DNA of 28,363 bases, taken from positions 1-28,363 of the forward strand of contig JAEZVO010000036.1 of the NCBI GenBank assembly GCA_023443125.1, given 5' to 3'. The notes under the pieces are model-generated. The model was not told where the DNA came from. It saw only the letters and a program-made list of their open reading frames with translations, and did no database searches. Origin of the DNA: Actinomycetes bacterium. GTDB lineage: Bacteria > Actinomycetota > Actinomycetes > Propionibacteriales > Propionibacteriaceae. The translations under genes and the position numbers were made by a program. The number at the start of each line of letters is the position of its first letter. Position 1 is the stretch's first letter. Shown piece after piece: positions 1-6,664 of this stretch.

Positions 1-19
1 CGCTACGAGAGACGTAGCG
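1..19. other. short hairpin at the window edge
   Basis: A 7-bp stem (CGCTACG / CGTAGCG) with a 5-base loop lies about 40 bases beyond the end of the minus-strand HAD gene. It could be part of a terminator or a longer repeat cut by the window edge. No T-run is visible, and nothing else in bases 1-61 is recognisable. Confidence 0.25.
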
Positions 20-61
20 AGGCCCGTTTCCTATCCGCGTGGGTTGGGAACTGTCTCGTGC

Positions 62-844
62 TCACTCGAACCAACGGTCGAGCTCTGCGACGGTGCCGAG
101 TTCCGCGAATCCGCTGGTCACCGCGTCGGCGGCGGCGCGTACCTCGTCGGGAGCCTCCCCCATCGCAACGCCACGGCCTGCCCATTGGAGCATCTCAATG
201 TCGTTGTAGCCGTCGCCGAGCGCGAGCACGTCGCCCGCCTCGACGCCCATCTCGTCGCACACGCGCTGCAGCGCGGTGGCCTTGTGGATGCCCTTGGGCG
301 CGATGTCGAGCCACGCCGACCACCCGACGAAGTACGACACGTCATGCATGCCGAGTTCCGAGATGAGGTCGCCAAAGATGTTGTCCCCGTCGGCCTCGGG
401 TTCGCGAATGATAAGGCGCGACACCGGCTCGGACATGAGTTCATCGAGCCCGACGATGTGCACCTCCCCCTCGAGCTCGCCTTCCGGGAAAGGCCGCGAC
501 GCGTACCGCACAAGGTTGCGTTCCACGCAGATGCGGGCATTGGGGAGCAGCTCGGAGACGCGCTGGATGGTTTCTGCCGGATCGAAGAGCACCTCATGCA
601 CCAGCTCGAAGGGCGGGTTGTGTACAAGTACGGCACCGTTCGACGAGACAGCCCACCCGGGAGGCAGACCGAGCATGTCGAAAATGGGTTGTGTGGCGAG
701 CCAACCGCGTCCGGTCGCAAGCACCACCGGCACCTGCTCTGCGGCACGGTTCACCGCGGCGTGTACCTCGTCGGGCATATTGCCAGCCGAATCGACGAGT
801 GTGCCGTCGATGTCGAGCGCCACCAACTTGGGCGTGAAGGTCAT
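62..844 (-). CDS. HAD-superfamily hydrolase, Cof-type
   Basis: A 260-residue cytosolic phosphatase of the Cof/HAD-IIB type, which usually dephosphorylates small phosphorylated metabolites or sugars; the substrate cannot be read from the sequence. All HAD motifs are visible: the nucleophile motif DIDGT at 11-15 (Asp11, Asp13), ATGR at 43-46, conserved lysines near 184-188, and the metal-binding GDGYND at 210-215. The cap lies between motifs II and III, as in Cof enzymes, and the length is typical. The ATG start follows a GGAGAAGG ribosome binding site. The gene follows serS on the same strand with a gap of about 100 bases, so it may be the second gene of a serS operon. A plus-strand open frame covering the same DNA is a high-GC shadow. 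Confidence 0.9.
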   Translation of the reverse strand: MTFTPKLVALDIDGTLVDSAGNMPDEVHAAVNRAAEQVPVVLATGRGWLATQPIFDMLGLPPGWAVSSNGAVLVHNPPFELVHEVLFDPAETIQRVSELLPNARICVERNLVRYASRPFPEGELEGEVHIVGLDELMSEPVSRLIIREPEADGDNIFGDLISELGMHDVSYFVGWSAWLDIAPKGIHKATALQRVCDEMGVEAGDVLALGDGYNDIEMLQWAGRGVAMGEAPDEVRAAADAVTSGFAELGTVAELDRWFE

Positions 845-946
845 CGTTGCCTTCTCCTCTCAGGAATCGTTCGACCCACCATGCCACCGCACGGCAAACG
901 TCGCCTACTGCAAACCTGAACGTATGGTAAACGCCCAGGTGGGAAG

Positions 947-2218
947 CTACTTTGCGGTGGGAACGAGGGCTTCCATACCGCCGAGGAATGGGCGGAGCGC
1001 CTCCGGCACGCGCACCGATCCGTCGGCCTGTTGATGGTTCTCAAGCAGCATGATGATGATGCGGGTCATGGCGCACAGCGTGCCGTTCAACGTCGCAATG
1101 GGTTTCACGCCGTCGTCGAATCGTCCACGGATGCCGAGGCGGCGGGCCTGGAAATCGGTGCAGTTCGACGTCGACGTGACCTCGCGGTATCGCTGTTGCG
1201 TGGGCAGCCAGGCGTAGCAGTCGTACTTGCGGGCGGCGGAGAGGCCGAGGTCGCCGGAGGCCACGTCGAGCACCTGGTAGGGAATCTCGAGCAGCTCCAG
1301 GAACTCACGCTCCCAGCCAAGCAGCTTCTGGTGCCATGCCTCGGCGTCGGCCGGGTCGCAGTGGACGAACATCTCCACTTTGTCGAACCAGTGGACGCGG
1401 AAAATGCCGCGCGTGTCTTTGCCGTAGGAGCCGGCCTCGCGGCGGAAGCACGGCGAGTAGGCGGCGTACTGCTTAGGCAAGTCGTCGAGGATTTCGCCCG
1501 AGTGGTACGCGGCCAGCGCCACCTCGGAAGTGCCCACGAGGTACATGTCGTCGCGCTCGAGGTGATAGACGTCGTCGGCGGCCTGACCAAGGAAGCCGGT
1601 GCCATCCATCGCCGACGGCTTCACCAGCGCTGGCGGAAGCATGGGGGTGAAACCCCACTCGAGGGCCTTGCTCATCGCAAGGTTGAGCAAGGCCAGCTCG
1701 AGCTGCGCGCCTAGGCCGGTGAGTACGTAGAACCGCGAGCCGGAGATCTTGGTGCCACGCTCCATGTCGATGGCGCCGAGCGCCTCACCGAGCTCCAGGT
1801 GGTCTTTGGGCTCGAAGCCTTCGGCAGCGAAGTCTCGGGGTGTGCCGACCGTGTCGAGAATCTCGCCGTCATCTTCGCCGCCGCGAGGGACCCCGTCGAG
1901 GACGATGTTGCCGACGCGCTTGAACAGTTCGGTGAAGCGTTCTTCGGCCTCGTTCACCGCACTCTCGGCGGTTTTCACGTCAGCTGCGAGCTGCTTGACG
2001 CTCGCCAGCAGCGCGGCCTTCTCGTCGCCCTTCGCCTTGGCGACATCCTTGCCAGCAGCCTTTTGCTGCGCGCGCAGCTCCTCGAAGCGCGCGATCGACG
2101 TGCGGCGCGCCTCGTCTGCTGTCACGAGCTCGTCCACGAGTTCGACGGACTCACCGCGGGCTTCCTGCGAGCGGCGAATGCGGTCGGGGTCTGAGCGGAG
2201 CAGCTTGGGATCAATCAT
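947..2218 (-). CDS. serS: seryl-tRNA synthetase
   Basis: Charges tRNA-Ser with serine in the cytosol. This 423-residue protein has the full class IIa layout: an N-terminal antiparallel coiled-coil arm (about residues 30-100, rich in Ala, Glu and Lys) that grips the tRNA, then the catalytic core. Visible motifs are TSE at 230-232, motif 2 with FRREAG at 258-263 followed by RGIFRVHWFDKVE at 270-282, and motif 3 around NGT at 378-380 with Arg386. Length matches bacterial SerRS. A TAGGGT box lies exactly six bases before the ATG and no Shine-Dalgarno is visible, so the mRNA is probably leaderless. It is transcribed divergently from the PAP2/kinase gene across only 64 bases. Confidence 0.97.
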   Translation of the reverse strand: MIDPKLLRSDPDRIRRSQEARGESVELVDELVTADEARRTSIARFEELRAQQKAAGKDVAKAKGDEKAALLASVKQLAADVKTAESAVNEAEERFTELFKRVGNIVLDGVPRGGEDDGEILDTVGTPRDFAAEGFEPKDHLELGEALGAIDMERGTKISGSRFYVLTGLGAQLELALLNLAMSKALEWGFTPMLPPALVKPSAMDGTGFLGQAADDVYHLERDDMYLVGTSEVALAAYHSGEILDDLPKQYAAYSPCFRREAGSYGKDTRGIFRVHWFDKVEMFVHCDPADAEAWHQKLLGWEREFLELLEIPYQVLDVASGDLGLSAARKYDCYAWLPTQQRYREVTSTSNCTDFQARRLGIRGRFDDGVKPIATLNGTLCAMTRIIIMLLENHQQADGSVRVPEALRPFLGGMEALVPTAK

Positions 2219-2224
2219 GAGCCC

Positions 2225-2276
2225 ACCCTACTTGCAAATCCGCTTCCACGCCGAGCCCCGCCCCCCCCAGTAGTGT
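2225..2276. promoter_or_regulatory. divergent -10 boxes for leaderless serS and PAP2/kinase mRNAs
   Basis: On the minus strand TAGGGT (2225-2230) is followed by six bases and the serS ATG (2218). On the plus strand TAGTGT (2271-2276) is followed by six bases and the ATG at 2283. In actinobacteria TANNNT at -12 to -7 puts the transcription start on the first base of the start codon. Neither gene has a visible ribosome binding site. The -35 regions are not clear. Assignment is by position and consensus only. Confidence 0.55.
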
Positions 2277-2282
2277 TGCCCT

Positions 2283-3797
2283 ATGCAGCAACTCCGTCGA
2301 AGCGGTTTCACGCTCGCGTCCGCCGCGCTCCTGGTGCTCGCCTTCGCAGTGTGGACTGCATGGTTGCCCCAAACCGTCGACGCATGGTGGCGGATAACTC
2401 CACCGGAGCCGACGTCGAACCTGGGCCAGGTGCTCGCCATCGTGGCGGGCGTGACTGCGTGGCCGGTGCTGCTCGTCGTCACGGCGGCGGTGGCGTGGTG
2501 GATGTCCAGGCGCCGGTTTTACACCGCCTCGGGTGCGGTGCTGCTTGCGTTCGTGCTGACGCTCAGCCTCACCACCTTGATGCGTCACAGCATCGGCAGA
2601 GCGCGCCCGGAGTCACCGTTTGCAGGGGCCATCACGCAACCTGGATTCGCGTACCCGTCGATGCACGTGGCGATGTGGACGGCCGGTGCCGTGATGGTGG
2701 CGACGTTGCTGTCGACGATGCGCCGTCGAGTGTGGCCGTCCGTGGTTGCGGGCGCGGCGGCGGTGCTTGTCATCGCGGTGAATCGGCTGTGGATGGGCGC
2801 GCACCAGGTGACCGACGTTGTGGGCGGCGCCCTGCTGGGCGGGTTCGCAGCGAGCCTCGCCAACCTGTTGGCCGACGTGCACGTCCTGCGCAGGTCGATG
2901 CGCGGCGACGATCTCGCCGCGGCCGTCATTTACAACCCCGTCAAGGTCGTCGGGATCGAAACCTTCCGCGGCCTGGTGCAGCAGACCCTCGAAGAGTACG
3001 GCTATGAGCGCGTCGTGTGGCTGCCTACCGAAGCCGACGACCCCGGCGTCGCCATGGCGCGGCGGGCACTCGATGAGGACGTCGACGTGGTGCTCGTCGC
3101 CGGCGGCGACGGCACCGTGCGCGTGGTGTTGGGAGAGTTCGCCGACACCGGGCAGAAAGTAGCCATCCTCCCGTCGGGCACCGGCAACCTCCTCGCGAAG
3201 AACCTGGGCATCCCGCTCGACGTGGAGCAGGCACTGCGGCTGGGGTTAGAGAAGGCTCCTACCGCGATTGACCTCATCGAGGTGCAATTGCCCGACGGTG
3301 TGCAGTTCGCCGCTGTGCTCGCCGGCGTGGGCATCGACGCGAACATCATGAACGACACCGATGAGGATCTTAAGAAGGCTGTCGGGGTAGTGGCGTATGT
3401 GATGGCTGGCGCTCGGCACCTCGACGCCAACCCGATGCGGGTGCGGCTCACCGTCGACGATCAGCCACCGGTGGAGGTGGATGCGTCGCTGGTGTCGATT
3501 GGCAACGTCGGCGAGCTTGAGAAGGGTGTGTCGCTGATGCCTGAGGCGAGCGCCCGCGACGGTGTGCTCGACGTGCTCGTCGCCACGCCCAGTACGCGGC
3601 TCGACATGGCGCAGATGATCAGCGACGTGCTGTTCGAGGCCGGCGACGGGCCCAACATCGCCCGCTACACCGGCAGTCAGTTGCGTCTCGAGGTGCCTGA
3701 TGGTGGGGCGTGTCAGATCGACGGCGACGTCGTCGGGGACGTCACCGACGTCACGTTCCAGGTGCGGCCCGAGGCAGTGCAGCTGGCGCTGCCGTAG
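2283..3797 (+). CDS. fused PAP2-type phosphatase and diacylglycerol/lipid kinase
   Basis: A 504-residue two-domain membrane protein. Residues 1-205 form a PAP2 (type 2 phosphatidic acid phosphatase) domain with several hydrophobic segments. Its signature is degenerate but present: RARP at 106-109, PSMH at 125-128, and NRLWMGAH at 167-174 with Asp178. Residues 212-504 form a soluble lipid-kinase domain of the DAGK catalytic family, with the nucleotide loop GGDGT at 274-278 and PSGTGN at 297-302. Such fusions are known in actinobacteria and probably handle phosphatidate/diacylglycerol or related lipid phosphates. The two halves could run opposite reactions on one lipid, which is an inference. 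It is monocistronic, with a probable leaderless start, and is followed by a repeat-filled intergenic region. Confidence 0.88.
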   Translation: MQQLRRSGFTLASAALLVLAFAVWTAWLPQTVDAWWRITPPEPTSNLGQVLAIVAGVTAWPVLLVVTAAVAWWMSRRRFYTASGAVLLAFVLTLSLTTLMRHSIGRARPESPFAGAITQPGFAYPSMHVAMWTAGAVMVATLLSTMRRRVWPSVVAGAAAVLVIAVNRLWMGAHQVTDVVGGALLGGFAASLANLLADVHVLRRSMRGDDLAAAVIYNPVKVVGIETFRGLVQQTLEEYGYERVVWLPTEADDPGVAMARRALDEDVDVVLVAGGDGTVRVVLGEFADTGQKVAILPSGTGNLLAKNLGIPLDVEQALRLGLEKAPTAIDLIEVQLPDGVQFAAVLAGVGIDANIMNDTDEDLKKAVGVVAYVMAGARHLDANPMRVRLTVDDQPPVEVDASLVSIGNVGELEKGVSLMPEASARDGVLDVLVATPSTRLDMAQMISDVLFEAGDGPNIARYTGSQLRLEVPDGGACQIDGDVVGDVTDVTFQVRPEAVQLALP

Positions 3798-4105
3798 GTG
3801 GTGGTCCGCTCGGCGGTTGAGCCGGCCGGTCCCACCCCCGATGGTTGAGCCGGCCCGAAGGGCCGAGTCGAAACCAGTGGCTGCGTCTCGATACGGGCCT
3901 TCGGCCCTACTCGACGATCGGGGGAAGGGTCGGCGGGTGCGCGCCAGCACCGGTGGTTGAGTGGCGTTCCCTTTCGGCGGTTGAGTAGCGGCCGTAGGCC
4001 GCGTATCGAAACCGCGCCCTTCTGGTGATTGAGTAGCGCCCGAAGGGCGCGTATCGACGGTGGTTGAGTAGCGCCGTTGGCGCGTATCGAACCCACCCAC
4101 CACGA

Positions 4106-4185
4106 AACTTCAAAATCCGTACACAGATGAGATGAAGAGCCCGATTTCGGGGTGTTAGGTCAATCTGCGTACGGATTGTGAAGTT
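4106..4185. repeat. long inverted repeat A (17-base arms, one mismatch)
   Basis: The arms at 4106-4122 and 4169-4185 are reverse complements with one mismatch, separated by 46 bases that carry no open frame. The arms are less GC-rich than the surroundings and unrelated to the palindromic repeats on both sides. The right arm overlaps the start of a segment that recurs inverted at the 3' end of the window. Confidence 0.7.
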
Positions 4186-4319
4186 GTTTCTGTCGACACG
4201 TCTCGATACGCGGCTTCGCCGCTACTCGACGATCGGGGGAAGAGTCCTCTACTGCGGCCAGTGGTTGAGCCGCCCCGCTCCGGTGGTTGAGTAGCGGCCG
4301 CAGGCCGCGTATCGAAACC
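4178..4319 (+). repeat. long composite repeat, left copy
   Basis: Bases 4178-4259 match the reverse complement of 28280-28363 almost base for base: the first 52 positions differ at only one site. The similarity then continues through 4261-4319 against about 28199-28257, with an insertion of roughly 22 bases in the right copy. A shorter core of this composite (about 4199-4255) is also seen inverted at 18631-18692. It contains one complete TCGATACG/CTACTCGAC palindrome plus non-palindromic flank, so the copied unit is larger than the simple repeat. Confidence 0.8.
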
Positions 4320-4412
4320 ATCCCCCCGCATCTCGATACGGCCGCTACGCGGCCTACTCGATGACCGGGGAAAAAACCGCCGCGGCCTACTCGATGACCG
4401 GGGAAGAAACCA

Positions 4413-5318
4413 TCACCGGCCCGGAGAGACCGACCCGAGCCAGCGCTCGGCCTCGGTGAACGACTCGTCGGAGAAGCGGTCATCCAGTTTCGGGGCGCGC
4501 CCGTCGGCGCGCGGGTAGGAACCGAGGAAGTACAGGCGCGGGCAGATGCGCGCGAGCCCTTCGAGTGTCTCGGCGACGCGCTGGTCGGCGACGTGGCCCT
4601 CTGCGTCGATGGAGAAACAGTACGAACCGAGTGAGGTCTTCGTCGGGCGCGACTCGATGCGAGTCAGGTTCACGCCGCGCACCTTGAACTGCTCCAGGAT
4701 TTCGAGCAGCGCACCCGAGCGGTCTTCATCCATGAACGCGACGAGCGTGGTCTTGTCCGCGCCGGTGCGCTCCGGTGCATCCCCGGCCTGACACACCTCG
4801 ACGAAGCGCGTCACGGCTCCGGAATTATCCTCGATCTGCCACGCCAACTCGCTGAGCCCATACAGCTGCCCCGCCACCCGAGCGCACACCGCCGCGTCGT
4901 GCCGCGAATCGTCTCTGGCTACCTCTTTCGCCGCGCCCGCCGTCGAACCGGCCTCGGTGACCGTCGCGTCGCTCAGCCCTGAAAGGAAGCGACGACACTG
5001 CGCCGCCGCATGCCCGTGCGTGAGCACGTGTCGTACGTCGGCGAGCGTCGTACCCGGACGCGCGTACAGCCCAAACGACACCGGCACCAAGATCTCTCGA
5101 CGAATCATGAGCGGCGAGCCGTTGATGAGCTCGTCCAGCGTGGCCGACACCCCGCCCTCCACAGAGTTCTCGATGGGCACCACCGCCGCCTCGACCTCCC
5201 CCGAGCGCACCCCCGCCAGGGCTCCTACCACCGACGAATACGGCTTCGCCTCCGCATCCGTGATGCTCAACAGTGCTTGGTGCGTGAACGTGCCCGCGGG
5301 GCCGAAGTAACCGTGCAT
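4413..5318 (-). CDS. pheA: prephenate dehydratase
   Basis: Converts prephenate to phenylpyruvate in phenylalanine synthesis. It is a 301-residue monofunctional enzyme without a chorismate mutase domain, as is usual in actinobacteria. The N-terminus has the typical YFGPAGTFTH at 4-13. NSVEGGV at 51-57 and TRF at 170-172 are catalytic-domain signatures. The C-terminal ACT domain shows GALLEIL at 202-208 and ESRP at 222-225, the Phe-binding motifs, so feedback inhibition by phenylalanine is expected. TAGGGT lies six bases before the ATG, inside the 29-base gap after mycP. pheA therefore probably has its own leaderless transcript even though it lies directly downstream of eccC-mycP. Confidence 0.95.
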   Translation of the reverse strand: MHGYFGPAGTFTHQALLSITDAEAKPYSSVVGALAGVRSGEVEAAVVPIENSVEGGVSATLDELINGSPLMIRREILVPVSFGLYARPGTTLADVRHVLTHGHAAAQCRRFLSGLSDATVTEAGSTAGAAKEVARDDSRHDAAVCARVAGQLYGLSELAWQIEDNSGAVTRFVEVCQAGDAPERTGADKTTLVAFMDEDRSGALLEILEQFKVRGVNLTRIESRPTKTSLGSYCFSIDAEGHVADQRVAETLEGLARICPRLYFLGSYPRADGRAPKLDDRFSDESFTEAERWLGSVSPGR

Positions 5319-5324
5319 TCCTCC

Positions 5325-5330
5325 ACCCTA
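5325..5330 (-). promoter_or_regulatory. -10 box of a probable leaderless pheA promoter
   Basis: TAGGGT on the minus strand, six bases before the pheA ATG. The six intervening bases read GGAGGA, but they abut the ATG with no spacing, so they are unlikely to work as a Shine-Dalgarno site. The same TAGGGT-six bases-ATG layout occurs at serS and at the LacI-type gene. Confidence 0.5.
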
Positions 5331-5347
5331 CTGGCGCGCGGCCGTCG

Positions 5348-6664
5348 TCATTTGAGGCCACGCTCCTCGCGGGACACCTTCCGCGCCTGCGGCACGACGA
5401 TGGCCAGAACGATGCCGCCCACCACCAGCATGAGCGTGACGATACCGAGCACAATGCCGATCACCACCGGTCGCTGATCCACCACCTTCGACGGCGGGTA
5501 GTGCTTGGCTGGCAGCTCCGTCGCAGCACCTTCGTTGGGATAAATCTGCGGAACCTCACCCGACAGCAACCGCAGCGGGTTCACAATGCCCGCCCCAATG
5601 CGTGGGTCAGGGTTGGCGGCCGGCGGCGGGTCGGCCGTCTCGATCAACCGCTGCCGCACCTCCGCAGGTGTGAGGCGCGACAACCCGTCCGCACGCTGTT
5701 TCTCGATCATCAACGCGACGATGCCGCTCACGATGGGCGTGGCGTAACTCGTGCCGGTGATGGGCCCGGAATATACCTGACTCTCAATGCCGCGCACGGT
5801 GTCGTAGTTCGACGGGTCCAGCGCCTGCACCCCCTCGCCCGGCGCGCCGATGTCGACCTTCCCGCCTGCTGCACTGCCCTCCGACGCGGTGTCGTTGCGC
5901 GTCGTCGAACCCACCGAGATCACGCCCGGAAACGCCGCCGGGAACGCCGCAGCACCCTGCAACTGGCCGCTGTTCCCCGCTGCAGCGACCACCACAATTC
6001 CCCTGTCAACTGCCAGTTGGATGGCGTCACGGAAATTCTCGAACCCCTCAACCTGATTACTCACCACCTGCGAGAGGTTGATGACGTCGACCTCCCGCTT
6101 CACCGCGTCGAGCACCGCCTCGGTGGTGGGTTGGAGCGGCATCTCCGTCTGCTCCTCGCCCTCCTTCGGAGCCTCCGACTTGAACAATGAACGGTAGGTA
6201 ATCACCTTCGCCTTCGGGGCAATCCCGGAGAACTCCACGCGCCCATCCAGCGGCCCGCCATCCTTCGACCGCCCGCCCGCGAGCAGCGACGTCACCCTGG
6301 TGCCGTGCAGGCAGTCGAACTCGTCGAGTTGCTCGTTGCCGTTGCTCTTCAACCCGCCGAGCATGTCGTAGGCGGTGAAGCGCTTGTCGTCGGCTTCCTG
6401 AAGGTACAGCGACCCCTCCGTCGCGGTGCCGGTGTCGATGACAGCAACCGTGACGCCCTCGCCCGTCGCCAGTTTCCACACGCGGTTCATCTGCAGGCGC
6501 TCGAAGTGCCACGACTGGTCGGGTGCCGCCGTGCCCTTCGCCGCGACGTGGCACTCCTTCGGGTTGAAGGGCGTGACGGCGGCGTAGGCGTTCGTGGAAC
6601 ACTGCGAGAGACCCAGCACCGCAGCCGCAACAGCTGCGACGACGCGGATGCACCGTCGCTTCAC
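5348..6664 (-). CDS. mycP: type VII secretion-associated serine protease (mycosin)
   Basis: A 438-residue subtilisin-family protease that sits outside the cytoplasmic membrane and is needed for ESX function in mycobacteria. Residues 1-28 are a signal peptide. The catalytic triad is Asp77 (VIDTG), His120 (LHGT) and Ser306 (GTSYATP), with oxyanion Asn231. Cys38 and Cys118 could form the disulfide known in mycosins. A hydrophobic helix at about 399-424 followed by a basic tail anchors the C-terminus. The start is GTG, overlapping the eccC stop in GTGA, which implies translational coupling. An N-terminal extension upstream of the catalytic Asp is present, as in MycP proteins. All catalytic residues are intact. 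Confidence 0.95.
   Translation of the reverse strand: MKRRCIRVVAAVAAAVLGLSQCSTNAYAAVTPFNPKECHVAAKGTAAPDQSWHFERLQMNRVWKLATGEGVTVAVIDTGTATEGSLYLQEADDKRFTAYDMLGGLKSNGNEQLDEFDCLHGTRVTSLLAGGRSKDGGPLDGRVEFSGIAPKAKVITYRSLFKSEAPKEGEEQTEMPLQPTTEAVLDAVKREVDVINLSQVVSNQVEGFENFRDAIQLAVDRGIVVVAAAGNSGQLQGAAAFPAAFPGVISVGSTTRNDTASEGSAAGGKVDIGAPGEGVQALDPSNYDTVRGIESQVYSGPITGTSYATPIVSGIVALMIEKQRADGLSRLTPAEVRQRLIETADPPPAANPDPRIGAGIVNPLRLLSGEVPQIYPNEGAATELPAKHYPPSKVVDQRPVVIGIVLGIVTLMLVVGGIVLAIVVPQARKVSREERGLK

Larger units (their letters stand above)
3798..4412. repeat. intergenic cluster of palindromic GTTGAGTAG/TCGATACG repeats
   Basis: No gene lies in these 615 bases between two convergent genes. They hold at least eight copies of a 33-40-base palindromic repeat in both orientations: about 3843-3875, 3886-3924, 3979-4013, 4024-4057, 4062-4093, 4201-4240, 4285-4319 and 4331-4370, plus a partial tandem copy at 4381-4403. 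Each copy has constant outer parts (GGTTGAGTAG on one side, CGTATCGAAACC on the other) and a variable GC-rich inner stem that stays self-complementary, for example GCGGCC/GGCCGC or GCGCC/GGCGC. No transposase is present. They resemble REP-type elements and may help terminate or separate the converging transcripts. Confidence 0.85.

Noticed and set aside
44..919. Plus-strand open frame of 291 codons
   Set aside because: Antisense to the HAD phosphatase, which has all family motifs; the plus-strand translation has no family features and is rich in Arg and His, as high-GC shadows are.
2219..2282. T-box or other leader riboswitch for serS
   Set aside because: The -10 box lies six bases before the ATG, so there is no leader to hold one; the same applies to attenuation at pheA.
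4106..4185. Miniature transposon ends
   Set aside because: No target-site duplication could be seen, and the four inverted repeats have different arm sequences, unlike copies of one element.
3798..4412. CRISPR array
   Set aside because: Repeats occur in both orientations, are themselves palindromic with variable stems, and have irregular spacing; no cas genes are present.
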